Shown: positions 51,116-63,617 of the stretch, piece by piece
Layout: every line of letters begins with the position of its first letter
Numbering within the stretch: position 1 is the first letter of the stretch
The notes under the pieces: generated by a model
Databases searched by the model: none
Seen by the model: the letters and a program-made list of their open reading frames with translations, nothing else
Told to the model about the DNA's origin: nothing
NCBI GenBank assembly: GCA_020161935.1
Contig: JAIUNI010000001.1
Span: 372,001 to 436,000 of the forward strand
Length of the DNA stretch: 64,000 nucleotides
DNA from: Chloroflexota bacterium
GTDB taxonomy: Bacteria; Chloroflexota; Anaerolineae; Aggregatilineales; Phototrophicaceae
Direction of reading: 5' to 3'
Program-made: the position numbers and the translations under genes

Positions 51116-54158
<3,043 letters not shown>

Positions 54159-54160
54159 GT

Positions 54161-55915
54161 TTATCGCCCTCGGTTTTGTGTCCAACTGATAAAACGGTCG
54201 ACGGGCCACGTATTGATGACCGATTCGGCTGTTACCCAGCCGCGCCGCGCTGTCATCACGCCGTAAATCATCAAGTCCATATGATCGGGTGAGTGTGCGT
54301 CCGTATTAATTGACAGCGGAATACCCATTTCCACCGCCCGCCGCGCGAACTGCGCCTCAAGATCCAGTCGGCGCGGGTTTGCGTTGATTTCGAGCGCGGT
54401 TCCATTCGCCTTCGCTGCTTCGAAAATCGCGTCCATGTCTAGGTCGGCTGGTTCACGGTCAGGAATATACTGCGCCCGTGGATGCCCTATGAGATCGACA
54501 TGCGGGTTATTAATCGCGTTCAACATGCGCTTGGTCACTTGGTCGCGCGGCTGCCTTAGGCTGACATGCAGCGAGGCAATCACGAAGTCCAACTTTTCTA
54601 GAACATCATCTGGGAAGTCGAGGCCACCATCGGCGTTCATGTCCATCTCGGTGCCATGAAACACACGGATGCTGCCGCCGAGTTCCGCGTCCACTTTCCG
54701 AACGTCTTCCTGCTGGGCGAGTAGCCGCTCAATCGACAACCCGTTCGCGATACCGAGGCTGTGGGAATGGTCAGTAATGACAATATATTTCCGTCCCCTC
54801 TGCCGTGCTTCCTCTGCCATCTCGCGGATGCTGCGTGTGCCATCGCTGGCGGTGGTGTGCATATGCAGGTCAGCCTGCATGTCGTCAATTGTAATCAGTT
54901 TGGGCAGCTTACCTGCTTGCGCCGCTTCGATCTCGCCGTTGTCCTCGCGCAGTTCAGGTGGTATCCACGGTAAGCCGACCGTCGTATAAACTTCTTCCTC
55001 GGTCGCGCACAGGATTTTCGGCGCATCCTCGATTATGTTGCCTTCTTTGTCCACTGGACTGAAGGCATGTTCATTGAGGCTGTACCCTTTTTTAAGCGCG
55101 ATTTCGCGCATCCGAATGTTGTGGGCTTGGCTTCCAGTAAAGTAGTTAATCGCTGTACCCCACCGTGCTTTTTCCAACACGCGCAGATCAACTTGTAACC
55201 CATTCAGCAGTTCGACGCTGCTTTTGGTCGGCCCGTGACCGAGGATACGAGCGACTTGTTCCATCGCGACGAAAGCATCCATAATCGGCGCGGCGTTATC
55301 ACTGGCGACCAGCAGGTCAACATCGCCAATGGTCGGTCGGGCGCGGCGGATGCTGCCCGCAATCGTCCCTTCGATTGCTCCCGGTATCGCGAGCAATCGG
55401 TCGAGGATGGCTTGGGCAGCGGGGAGTGCAACACCGAGCGGTGCGCGTCCCGTTTGCCGACCGAGCGACTCAATGCCTTCGATGATTTTGAGTTCGCTCT
55501 TTTCACCCATTCCCGCCAGCACCCGCAGCTTACCCTCACGGGCTGCCGTTTCGAGTTCGGGAATGGTCGTGATGTTGAGTTCTTTCCAGAACAGCTTGGC
55601 CTTCTTTGGGCCAACGCCGTTGACGTTCACAATATCGACCAAACCGGGCGGGATTTCTGCCGCTAGTTTCTCGTAAAATTGCAGCTTACCCGTTTCCAAC
55701 ATTTCGTTGATTTTCGCTGCCAGTGTATCGCCGATGTTGGGTAAATCCGTAAGCGTTCCCTCGGCTGAAATAGCGTGGAGGTCACGCGGGAGTTCGCGGA
55801 TCGTCTCTCCCGCGCGGCGGTAGGAAAGAACGCGGTGAATAATCTCGCCCTTAATCTCGAGCAGTGTCGCGACCCGTTCAAAAGTATCAGCAATTTCGCG
55901 GTTGGTAAGGGACAT
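54161..55915 (-). CDS. polX: DNA polymerase/3'-5' exonuclease PolX
   Basis: 584 residues. The polymerase part (about 1-320) has helix-hairpin-helix motifs (TDLPNIGDTLAAKI, VNVNGVGPKKAKLFW), the palm Asp pair GDVDLLV and LQVDLRV. A PHP domain (about 340-575) has DLHMHTTASDG, TDHSHSLGIANG, GTEMDMNADGGLD and NTDAHSPDHM, with the His and Asp ligands of a metal site. It fills short gaps in base-excision repair and trims 3' ends. Upstream is a repeat-bearing gap. Confidence 0.95.
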   Translation of the reverse strand: MSLTNREIADTFERVATLLEIKGEIIHRVLSYRRAGETIRELPRDLHAISAEGTLTDLPNIGDTLAAKINEMLETGKLQFYEKLAAEIPPGLVDIVNVNGVGPKKAKLFWKELNITTIPELETAAREGKLRVLAGMGEKSELKIIEGIESLGRQTGRAPLGVALPAAQAILDRLLAIPGAIEGTIAGSIRRARPTIGDVDLLVASDNAAPIMDAFVAMEQVARILGHGPTKSSVELLNGLQVDLRVLEKARWGTAINYFTGSQAHNIRMREIALKKGYSLNEHAFSPVDKEGNIIEDAPKILCATEEEVYTTVGLPWIPPELREDNGEIEAAQAGKLPKLITIDDMQADLHMHTTASDGTRSIREMAEEARQRGRKYIVITDHSHSLGIANGLSIERLLAQQEDVRKVDAELGGSIRVFHGTEMDMNADGGLDFPDDVLEKLDFVIASLHVSLRQPRDQVTKRMLNAINNPHVDLIGHPRAQYIPDREPADLDMDAIFEAAKANGTALEINANPRRLDLEAQFARRAVEMGIPLSINTDAHSPDHMDLMIYGVMTARRGWVTAESVINTWPVDRFISWTQNRGR

Positions 55916-56030
55916 AGGAGTCCTTAGTTTGTAGTCAGTAGCCGATAATGGGAGACAGGTAGCATCACACTAAACGGTGGAACTGGTTTTCAAGCGAAAA
56001 AAATCGTTACAAGCCAACTTTCGGCCTTTT

Positions 56031-56108
56031 CTCCCCTCGCCCTGAGGGAAAGGCTGATGGTGGAGTGAGCCTGCGAACGTACCATCCATCGTGGGGGTGA
56101 GGGCTTAA
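56031..56108. repeat. Dispersed repeat with GTGAGCCTGCGA core
   Basis: TTTTCTCCCCTCGCCCTGAG, then GAGTGAGCCTGCGAACGT and GTGGGGGTGAGGGC, a diverged relative of 45870-45960. Non-coding; the remainder of 55916-56258 holds nothing I can name except the hairpin at 56211-56244. Confidence 0.5.
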
Positions 56109-56210
56109 AATAATCATCCACCACTTAATATAATCCTACCGGGAGACAACTTCTGAATGGCAATAGAATTTTTGTCTCATGAGGATTATAGCGCAGAATG
56201 AAAACCTGAG

Positions 56211-56244
56211 CTATAGGGCTTGCACTTCAAAACAAGCCCTATAG
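56211..56244 (-). terminator. 12-bp perfect hairpin after the S33 hydrolase genes
   Basis: CTATAGGGCTTG (56211-56222) and CAAGCCCTATAG (56233-56244) pair perfectly. It lies 15 bp past the stop codon of the last minus-strand hydrolase; the T tract is weak. Confidence 0.6.
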
Positions 56245-56258
56245 TTGCTTCGTTAAAT

Positions 56259-58202
56259 TTATGCTTCGCTTGACGTGTCGAAGAATTCATCGCCGTAAGA
56301 ACCGAGTATGGTTGAAACGTAATCGGCATCCTGTGAGTAAATCAGGTGACCATCTGCAAGCCCTGTAACATCGACCTTAAGTTCAATGCCGCCGTCTACG
56401 AACGCGCCGTCACCTGTCATGATGAAGCCCTGCGAGAAGGCGCATTCGGTTAGGCTGATCTCCTGCGTGCCGTTATCATCGACTTCGCCAACGCTCACGG
56501 TGCCACCATAAGGGCAGCCAATATCAACCACCTCACTGCCGTCGCTGTAGTAATATTCGGGCGTGTAGAACAGCTCGACATAAACCGAGTCCAGCGCGTC
56601 CATTGGGGATTCAAAATCGCTGGCATCCGTTGGCGCAAGTTCGACGTACGGTTCGGATACATAGCCCTCGCACGTTGTTTCGCGGTCGCTCGGCATTTTT
56701 TCGTCGACCAAGAAGTCTGTCACCAGATCATCGGGGCAGGCATTGCCGCGCCCATAGATGACGTGGGGGCCGCCTCCCATCGTAATCAGGTAGCCGTCAC
56801 CCAAGTTCTGAAAGACTCGTTCGCCATTTTGTACTGGTGTAGCCGGATCAGCGGTTGCACCCAGCACCAGCGTGGGAACATTTTTGAGTGTCAATGCTGG
56901 CGGTCGTTCCGTAGGCGGATTTCCCGGCCAGAACGCGCACGGTAAATCGCCATAGAAAATAGAGGCGAGATCAGGCAGTTCGTTGTCAATCGTGTCGCCA
57001 GCCCGAACGTAATATTCGGCTCGTGCTTCCGGTGTGTCGCCGGAGATGGCATAGTCGTTGCACTCAACAGCATAGTACAGGGCATCCGAGTAATCGTCGC
57101 TGCTGCCGGGAATAGCCTCTTCGGTTTCAGGGTCGATGCCGAGGTTCACATAAAACTCGCGCATGAGGGGAACAAGATCGCCATGCGAGGCGGCAGCCAG
57201 CGCCCGTAGCAGCATCATCCGGTCGCCTTCGCTGTAGCCGAGGCTGGCGACAACCGTTTGGAGTTCGCCAAGCCCGAACTGGCGTGGCGCTTGTGTACCA
57301 TCAGGTAGCGGGAAGTCTACCGCAGCAGGGTTACTGACGAGTTCCGCAACCAGCGTATCGTAGAAGTCAACCGCGTCACCTTCCGCGAAGTCATCTTTAC
57401 AATAGTCATCGTCGTTGCAGGCTTGCAGCGTGGCTTGGAGCATATCGCTGAACGCTTGCGTTTGTTCGGTGTAGTATTCGGTCAGGCCGTTCGTCAAGTC
57501 AACCGTGCCATCGAGAATGAGTGCTGCAACATGATCGGGATAAGCCGCAGCATAGGTTTGAACATATTGTGTCCCATAGCTTTCGCCGTAGAGCCACATT
57601 TTTTCATCGCCAATCGCCTGCCGGAAGGCTTCAAGATCGGCTACCGCTTGGTTAGTACCATAGAACGGCAAGGTCGCCGGGTCGACACCCATTTCGGTAA
57701 TGCAATCCTCGCTGAAGGTTTTCGCTGTCTCGATGAGTATTGCTTCTTCTTCCGGTGTCGCGGATGCGCCATTCGAACTGTAGAAAGTCGCGACCGCGTT
57801 CGGGCATTGAAGGTTACCGGATTGGTAAGCGCCGCGTTGGTCAAAGAACACGATGTCAAAGTGTTCAGTGATGGACGGATCAAACGCTGCCGTATAACCA
57901 TCGGCGGAGGCTAAACCCGATGAGCCGGGGCCACCGGTCGCCGTGATGAACATACCTTTGCGTTTGCCCGTTGCGGGTAATACGCCAAATACCACATCAA
58001 TCGTGCGGTCGTCGTCGGCTGTGAAGTGATCGAGTGGCACTGTGAGCTTGACACACGTAAAGTCGCTATCGGGGCAGGTATACCCGCCGAGGTCGGATAG
58101 AATATCCTCGGTTGTGGATTGGGCGTGCGCTGCACCTGCAAATCCCAACGTAAAGAAGACGCAGCACAACAAAACACTTAAACGGATTACAGATCGCTTC
58201 AT
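56259..58202 (-). CDS. Secreted alpha/beta hydrolase, S33/TAP-like, copy 1
   Basis: 647 residues from the ATG at 58202, which has AAAGGA upstream and begins the signal peptide MKRSVIRLSVLLCCVFFTLG. The fold has GGPGSSGLASADGY (oxyanion region), FDQRGAYQSGNLQC, the nucleophile elbow WLYGESYGTQYV, the Asp in VLGATADPATPVQNG and the His in GGGPHVIYGRGNAC. These match tripeptidyl aminopeptidase-like proteins. A C-terminal domain of about 100 residues carries Cys-containing beta sequence. It is 22 bp downstream of its paralog. Confidence 0.85.
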   Translation of the reverse strand: MKRSVIRLSVLLCCVFFTLGFAGAAHAQSTTEDILSDLGGYTCPDSDFTCVKLTVPLDHFTADDDRTIDVVFGVLPATGKRKGMFITATGGPGSSGLASADGYTAAFDPSITEHFDIVFFDQRGAYQSGNLQCPNAVATFYSSNGASATPEEEAILIETAKTFSEDCITEMGVDPATLPFYGTNQAVADLEAFRQAIGDEKMWLYGESYGTQYVQTYAAAYPDHVAALILDGTVDLTNGLTEYYTEQTQAFSDMLQATLQACNDDDYCKDDFAEGDAVDFYDTLVAELVSNPAAVDFPLPDGTQAPRQFGLGELQTVVASLGYSEGDRMMLLRALAAASHGDLVPLMREFYVNLGIDPETEEAIPGSSDDYSDALYYAVECNDYAISGDTPEARAEYYVRAGDTIDNELPDLASIFYGDLPCAFWPGNPPTERPPALTLKNVPTLVLGATADPATPVQNGERVFQNLGDGYLITMGGGPHVIYGRGNACPDDLVTDFLVDEKMPSDRETTCEGYVSEPYVELAPTDASDFESPMDALDSVYVELFYTPEYYYSDGSEVVDIGCPYGGTVSVGEVDDNGTQEISLTECAFSQGFIMTGDGAFVDGGIELKVDVTGLADGHLIYSQDADYVSTILGSYGDEFFDTSSEA

Positions 58203-58224
58203 AGTTGTCCTTTTCTCGAAATGG

Positions 58225-60183
58225 TTAGGCTGCTGCATCAGGGCGCGTTTCGGAAAGATTAACGACTTCCCCTCCATATTCTCCGGTAACACTGATGTTT
58301 CCATCGGCATCTTGCGTATACGTGAGCGTTCCACTTTCATAGCCGTTTATGTCGACGGTCAGGGTAAATGTCCCGTGGTAATAGGTACCCGTTCCCGACA
58401 TGACAAAACCATTGAAGAACGAACAATCGCTCAGGCTGAATTGATCGCCTACACCGTGGTCATCTGCAAAACTCATGACACCCGACATTGAACAGGCCGT
58501 CATCACCAGTTGGTATCCGTCCCAGAAGTAGTAGTCCGGTAAATAAGCGATCTCGTTATAAACCGCGTCCATGATCTGTAGGGGTGTGTCAAACACACGT
58601 ACACTTGAGGGTGAAAGCGGGATATAGGGATCGGCGACGACATCCGCGCAGCGTGTTTCACGGTCAGTCGGTAGCGTTCCATCAATGAGGAAATTGTTGA
58701 CGAGATCATTTACACAGGTGTTATTGCGGTTGAAGATGACGTGTGCGCCGCCCTCCGCCGTGATTAAGTAACCATTCGCGAGACGGCTGTACACACGTTC
58801 ACCGTGCTGTACCGGGGTCGCGGGGTCAGTCGTTGCACCGATGACGAATGTTGGAACACCTTCGGCGGTCAGGGGCGCTGGTGACTCGACAGGTGCATTA
58901 CCCGGCCAGTAAGCACAGGGTAAACGCCCGTAGAAGCCATTTCTAAGGTGGAGTGCTGCGGCTTCGATTTCGAGGCCCGCCTGTTCATAAGCAGTAAACT
59001 GTGCTTCCGGCGTGCCATCCACGATACGGTTGTCCGCACAAGTCACAGCAAAAAACAGGGTGTCGCTGGTCGGATCACCTAGACCATGCATACGGGATTG
59101 AGAAAGCGAACCTGTTGTCGTGTAATATAAGCGTGCGAGCGGCACAAAGTTATTCTGGGCTACCGCAGCCAGCGCCCGTTGGAAAAGCATTCGTCCTTCT
59201 GTCGTATACAGGGCATCGGACGCTAGGCTTTCCAACATATCCAGTGTGAAAGTGCCGATTACTAAACGACCGGATGCAAGTGGGAATTGATATTCAATGC
59301 CTTGGCGACCAAGTTCAACCGACAGGCTGTCATAAAGCCCTAAAGTGTCACCGCCAACATCAAAATTGCAAAGGGCATTGCGGTCACAATCTTGTAGCGT
59401 GGCGATCAGAACATCGTTGAAGGCGTACGTTTGTTCCTGCTGGAAATCAAGGAACGGCGTGGTCAGGTCAATGGTTCCGTCAAGGAACAGTCCAGCAAGA
59501 TGGTCAGGATGGGCAGCCGCGTAGCGTTGGGCATAATCGGTACCATAGCTTTCGCCGTATAGCCAAATTTTGTCATCACCCAGCATGACACGAAAGGCTT
59601 CGAGATCTTCAACTGCTTGGCTGGTCGAATAAAATTGAAGGGTATCTGCTGGAATGCCATTTTGAGCGAGTTCCTCGACACAAGCCTCCACGAACGCCTG
59701 TGGTTGGTTGGTGGTTGCGGATGCGACCATGCTATCGGGTACGCCGATACCGCCGTATCCGAAACTGTCTAGGGCGTTCGGGCATTGTAGATTGCCGGAT
59801 TGTTTCGCCCCGCGCTGGTCAAAAAATACGAGGTCATAATGCTCAGTGATAGCAGGGTCAAAGTCAAACACATAACTGTCCGCGTATTCGAGGCCGGAAG
59901 AACCGGGGCCGCCGGTCGCTGTAATGAACATGCCTTTGCGCTCGCCGGTCGCAGGCAGTACACCAAATACCACATCAATCGTGCGTTTATCGCCGGGTGT
60001 CGTATGGTCAAGCGGTACGGTGAGCTTGAGGCAGGTGAAGTCACTATTGGGGCAGGGATACCCGCCCATACTGGCGAGTTTTTCGGCTGTGGTTTCGTCC
60101 GATTGTGCTGCCAACGGCGCTAAGGTGAGGCTCAATACAATCGCACAGCCGACGAGTAGTAAAAGTGATTTTAAAGATGGCAT
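58225..60183 (-). CDS. Secreted alpha/beta hydrolase, S33/TAP-like, copy 2
   Basis: 652 residues, start ATG at 60183 with AGGG upstream. A signal peptide (LLLLVGCAIVLSLTLAPLAA) precedes the same architecture as copy 1: GGPGSSGLEYADSY, FDQRGAKQSGNLQC, WLYGESYGTDYAQ, VIGATTDPATPVQHG and GGAHVIFNRNNTC. Similarity to copy 1 is high over the whole length, including a C-terminal SLSDCSFFNGFVMSG-type domain. The two are tandem duplicates, co-transcribed. Confidence 0.85.
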   Translation of the reverse strand: MPSLKSLLLLVGCAIVLSLTLAPLAAQSDETTAEKLASMGGYPCPNSDFTCLKLTVPLDHTTPGDKRTIDVVFGVLPATGERKGMFITATGGPGSSGLEYADSYVFDFDPAITEHYDLVFFDQRGAKQSGNLQCPNALDSFGYGGIGVPDSMVASATTNQPQAFVEACVEELAQNGIPADTLQFYSTSQAVEDLEAFRVMLGDDKIWLYGESYGTDYAQRYAAAHPDHLAGLFLDGTIDLTTPFLDFQQEQTYAFNDVLIATLQDCDRNALCNFDVGGDTLGLYDSLSVELGRQGIEYQFPLASGRLVIGTFTLDMLESLASDALYTTEGRMLFQRALAAVAQNNFVPLARLYYTTTGSLSQSRMHGLGDPTSDTLFFAVTCADNRIVDGTPEAQFTAYEQAGLEIEAAALHLRNGFYGRLPCAYWPGNAPVESPAPLTAEGVPTFVIGATTDPATPVQHGERVYSRLANGYLITAEGGAHVIFNRNNTCVNDLVNNFLIDGTLPTDRETRCADVVADPYIPLSPSSVRVFDTPLQIMDAVYNEIAYLPDYYFWDGYQLVMTACSMSGVMSFADDHGVGDQFSLSDCSFFNGFVMSGTGTYYHGTFTLTVDINGYESGTLTYTQDADGNISVTGEYGGEVVNLSETRPDAAA

Positions 60184-60332
60184 AATGACCCTTCATCATT
60201 GACCCTACTTCACAAACCAGTATAACGGAGAATGAGGCAGGTGAAAATTGGTGTTGTGCCTCTCTCATGTAGTGCAACACCTCTTTCAGTTTAAAATATA
60301 GGTCAATGCCGTAGCTGGATATACTTATTCTG

Positions 60333-61142
60333 TTAGTCGAGCGCTTTTCGTAATGCGGAAGCGAGTTCGCGTACGGGTTCTGCGCCGTTTTTACCGGCTC
60401 GCACCAGCGCACTGCCAACGATAAAACCTTCTAATAAACCATTCATACTTCGTGCTTGTTCCGGCGTGCTGATGCCAAACCCCAGCACTAAGGGGGTATC
60501 GGTATATTCTTTAAGGCCAGCGATGAATTGTTTAAGATCAGAGGGCATTTCGCGGCGTTCGCCTGTGACACCTGTGACTGTGACGACATAGATAAAACCG
60601 GTCGCTTTTGAAGCCACGAGTTTGATACGTTCAGGATTGCTGGTCGGCGCTATGAAAAATACAATCGCGAGGCCGGCCTTTTCGCACGCCGCGATGATGG
60701 AACCCGCTTCATCCGGCGGCAGATCAGGAATGATGAGGCCATCAGCACCGGCTTCGTAGGCATCGTGGATAAAGCCTTCTACTCCGTAGGCGAGTATTGG
60801 GTTGACATATCCCATCAAGAGCATCGGTTGGGTAACGCCCCGTGCGCGTAGGGTGCGGATACCATCAAGGCATTTCTTGACGGTGATCCCTTTTTCAAGC
60901 GCGATCTGGGTCGCGGCTTGGACGACCGGCCCATCGGCCAAGGGATCGCTGAAAGGAATGCCGATTTCAAAGCCATCAACGTCCAATTCTGCCATACCGA
61001 CAATCGCTTCAATGGATGTGTCGTAGTCAGGATAGCCGATGGGGAAGTAGGGTAGGAAGGCGGCGCGGTTTTGTCCTTTGGCTTTTTCAAACATCGCTGC
61101 AATCGCTTCGGTTCCGTAAAGTGATTTTGTAGTTGTCATCAT
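60333..61142 (-). CDS. trpA: Tryptophan synthase alpha chain
   Basis: 269 residues from the ATG at 61142, with AGAGAAATT upstream. TIM-barrel signature FEIGIPFSDPLADGPVVQ carries the catalytic Glu and Asp. MLLMGYVNPILAYG, GLIIPDLPPDEA and VTVTGVTGERREMP (flexible loop 6 region) follow, ending GFGISTPEQAR and GFIVGSALVRA. It cleaves indole-3-glycerol phosphate and passes indole to TrpB. It is 11 bp after the glycosyltransferase-like gene stop. Confidence 0.95.
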   Translation of the reverse strand: MMTTTKSLYGTEAIAAMFEKAKGQNRAAFLPYFPIGYPDYDTSIEAIVGMAELDVDGFEIGIPFSDPLADGPVVQAATQIALEKGITVKKCLDGIRTLRARGVTQPMLLMGYVNPILAYGVEGFIHDAYEAGADGLIIPDLPPDEAGSIIAACEKAGLAIVFFIAPTSNPERIKLVASKATGFIYVVTVTGVTGERREMPSDLKQFIAGLKEYTDTPLVLGFGISTPEQARSMNGLLEGFIVGSALVRAGKNGAEPVRELASALRKALD

Positions 61143-61152
61143 AATTTCTCTT

Positions 61153-61941
61153 TTAACTTGGCTGCTTTTGAGGAGTGACAATGGGTCGGTTCAGTGCGTC
61201 CATACCGGCTTCGATAATCTCATGGGCGATTCTGACGCGGTGCGCCCAGTTTTCAGCATCGGCATCGTATTCATTACGAATTTGCTGCTGACGGTTACTA
61301 TCGGCGGCTGTGGTCTGGTAACGGTCAGCGATTTCCCAGTCAAGCCCATCAACTAAAAGGCTTTCAATTTTGAACCCCGCCCGCTGGCAAATAATGACCC
61401 ATTCGGAATCAGCGCCAATTGCCCGTTCCGGCTGTGTATTTGCGAGTAAACATTCGACTGCTGCCCGATTAAAGCCTTTTGAACCGGCGCTCAAATCGAG
61501 TTCTTGACCAATCAACCGCGAGAATAATCCGCTCGAAATGGCTTCGGTTTGGCGCATAGCCTGCGGGTGGGTTTCCCACGCTGCCTCTGTTCGCCCGATG
61601 ACCAAGCACTCGGACGATTGAACCTGATTGATCGTTTGGCGCAGTTCATCCGGCTGCGTTTCAATCCAGCGCAGCAGACGATCCATATCGACATAATGGA
61701 TGTAGTCAGCCTGTGTTTGGTACGCCAGTTGCAGTGCCATGTAACGCCCATGCGTCCAATCATCGTTCACATGGATGGAGGCTCCATCTAAGCCGCGAAT
61801 ACCCATTGCATCCTCAAGGACGATTGAGGGCGGCAGCGAGATAACCACCGCGTCGTAAAGTGCTTGAATATCCGCCCAAAACTGCCGTAAGCGTCCAGTT
61901 TCGCCGCGTGGGTTAAAGGTTGTCGCCAGTACGATGCTCAT
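61153..61941 (-). CDS. Glycosyltransferase-like (GT-A fold) protein
   Basis: 262 residues. The N-terminus [18 protein letters not shown] and the DxD-like metal motif DYIHYVDMDRLLRW suggest a GT-A nucleotide-sugar fold. AIGADSEWVIICQRAGF resembles the acceptor-side acidic motif. No signal or membrane helix. It overlaps the NUDIX gene upstream by 29 bases and runs toward trpA with an 11-bp gap. I do not know the acceptor. The assignment rests on pattern only. Confidence 0.55.
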   Translation of the reverse strand: MSIVLATTFNPRGETGRLRQFWADIQALYDAVVISLPPSIVLEDAMGIRGLDGASIHVNDDWTHGRYMALQLAYQTQADYIHYVDMDRLLRWIETQPDELRQTINQVQSSECLVIGRTEAAWETHPQAMRQTEAISSGLFSRLIGQELDLSAGSKGFNRAAVECLLANTQPERAIGADSEWVIICQRAGFKIESLLVDGLDWEIADRYQTTAADSNRQQQIRNEYDADAENWAHRVRIAHEIIEAGMDALNRPIVTPQKQPS

Positions 61942-62362
61942 AGTCTGTGAAGAACGCCTTAAATATGGTTTCTAATCCGTAAGCGATGGGCAGCGCGTCA
62001 ATTTCGTGGGCGGCGAATGCACCCAACCGCTGACCTTCGTACAACTTCATTTCTTCTAACCGGAGCGGCAGGTTGCCCACGTAAACATGGTTAGCGACCA
62101 TCCGCTTTTCGCCCCGTGCTGTGAAGAAATGCTCAAAGTACCGCCAGAAGGTGACAGGCGGTGCCGGTTCGACTTCCTCGGTGAGTTCGCGGCGCATTGC
62201 TTCTTCCGGTGTTTCACCTTTTTCAATGCCACCACCGAGCGTTGCCCAATGTCCGGGAAACAACAAACCCGGTTTGTTATCGCGGAGTTGGATAACTAAC
62301 TTGCCAGCATCATCGACTAATAGCGCACTTACGCACTGGCGCACGAGCATCGCTTTAGTCAA
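61913..62362 (-). CDS. NUDIX hydrolase
   Basis: 149 residues. The NUDIX box reads [20 protein letters not shown] with the E, R, E and EE positions conserved; only the last Gly (seen as Glu) departs. [20 protein letters not shown] is the leading strand region. It hydrolyses a nucleoside diphosphate linked to an unknown moiety. It overlaps trpB by 8 bases and the downstream gene by 29, so it is embedded in the trp operon. Confidence 0.85.
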   Translation of the reverse strand: MTKAMLVRQCVSALLVDDAGKLVIQLRDNKPGLLFPGHWATLGGGIEKGETPEEAMRRELTEEVEPAPPVTFWRYFEHFFTARGEKRMVANHVYVGNLPLRLEEMKLYEGQRLGAFAAHEIDALPIAYGLETIFKAFFTDYEHRTGDNL

Positions 62363-63593
62363 TTTTGAGTTCTTTCATGATAGTGCCTAAGTCTTTATCA
62401 CCACGCCCTGAAAGGTTGACGAGGATAACCGAGTCTTTAGACATGCTCGGCGCACGTTTGACGGCTTCGGCGACCGCGTGAGAACTTTCCAGCGCGGCAA
62501 TAATGCCTTCGGTTTGGGCGAGCGTTTGGAGAGCGGCAAGCGCTTCTTGATCGGTTGCCAGTGTGTAAAAGGCGCGTTCTGTATCCCGCAAGTAGGCATG
62601 TTCCGGCCCAACAGAGGCATAATCCAACCCTGCCGAAACACTATGGGTGTTCATAATTTGCCCATCCGCGTTTTGCAGCACGTATGAGCGCGTGCCTTGC
62701 AGCACACCGGGGCGACCGTAGCGCGGGTCGGCGAAGCGGGCGGCATGTTCGCCACTTTCGATACCGTGACCACCCGCCTCAACACCGATCAAATCCACGT
62801 CATCATCGCGGAAGCCGTGAAAGAGGCCAATCGCGTTGCTGCCACCGCCCACGCAGGCGATGGCGACATCCGGCAGGCGACCGGTTTGGTTGAGCATTTG
62901 CTGGCGGGCTTCCATACCGATCACACTCTGGAAATCGCGCACGATCATCGGGTAAGGGTGTGGGCCGAGCGCCGAACCCAGCAGGTAGAAACTGCTGCGG
63001 ACGTTCGTTACCCAGTCGCGCATGGCTTCGTTGATGGCATCCTTGAGCGTTCGTGTGCCACTTTCGACGGGAATAACTTCCGTGCCGAGGAGCTTCATGC
63101 GGAAGACGTTTGGCTGCTGCCGTGCCATATCAACGCTGCCCATATAGACGTGGCATTCCAAGCCGAGGAGGGACGAAGCAGTCGCACTGGCGACCCCGTG
63201 CTGACCCGCGCCGGTTTCGGCGACGATCCGCTTCTTGCCCATCCGCTGCGCGAGCAAGGCTTGACCGAGCGCGTTGTTGATTTTATGTGCGCCGGTGTGC
63301 GCCAAGTCCTCACGCTTCAGGTAGATTTGTGCGCCACCCAATTGTTCGGAGAGGCGTTTGGCATAGGTAACGGGTGTCGGGCGACCGGTGTAGGTTTGAT
63401 GCAGGTTCATGAGCCGCTGCTGGAAATCGGGGTCAGCCATCGCTTCTTGATAGGCGACGGTGAGTTCGTCGAGCGCGGGAATGATAGTTTCAGGAACGAA
63501 GCGCCCACCAAAGTCGCCATAATAGCCACGTTCGTTGGGAACGTTCGCCGTGCCGGTCTTTATAAATTCTGTTTTGAGTGTCGGGTCAGCCAT
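62355..63593 (-). CDS. trpB: Tryptophan synthase beta chain
   Basis: 412 residues, TrpB1 type. PLP-binding Lys104 lies in [17 protein letters not shown]. The pattern continues with [25 protein letters not shown] and [13 protein letters not shown], the PLP phosphate cradle. The start is at 63593 with no other in-frame ATG near. It joins indole and serine to make tryptophan with TrpA, though trpA is separated from it here by two inserted genes. Confidence 0.96.
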   Translation of the reverse strand: MADPTLKTEFIKTGTANVPNERGYYGDFGGRFVPETIIPALDELTVAYQEAMADPDFQQRLMNLHQTYTGRPTPVTYAKRLSEQLGGAQIYLKREDLAHTGAHKINNALGQALLAQRMGKKRIVAETGAGQHGVASATASSLLGLECHVYMGSVDMARQQPNVFRMKLLGTEVIPVESGTRTLKDAINEAMRDWVTNVRSSFYLLGSALGPHPYPMIVRDFQSVIGMEARQQMLNQTGRLPDVAIACVGGGSNAIGLFHGFRDDDVDLIGVEAGGHGIESGEHAARFADPRYGRPGVLQGTRSYVLQNADGQIMNTHSVSAGLDYASVGPEHAYLRDTERAFYTLATDQEALAALQTLAQTEGIIAALESSHAVAEAVKRAPSMSKDSVILVNLSGRGDKDLGTIMKELKID

Positions 63594-63617
63594 AAGATCG
63601 CTGCTTTCAATTGACTT

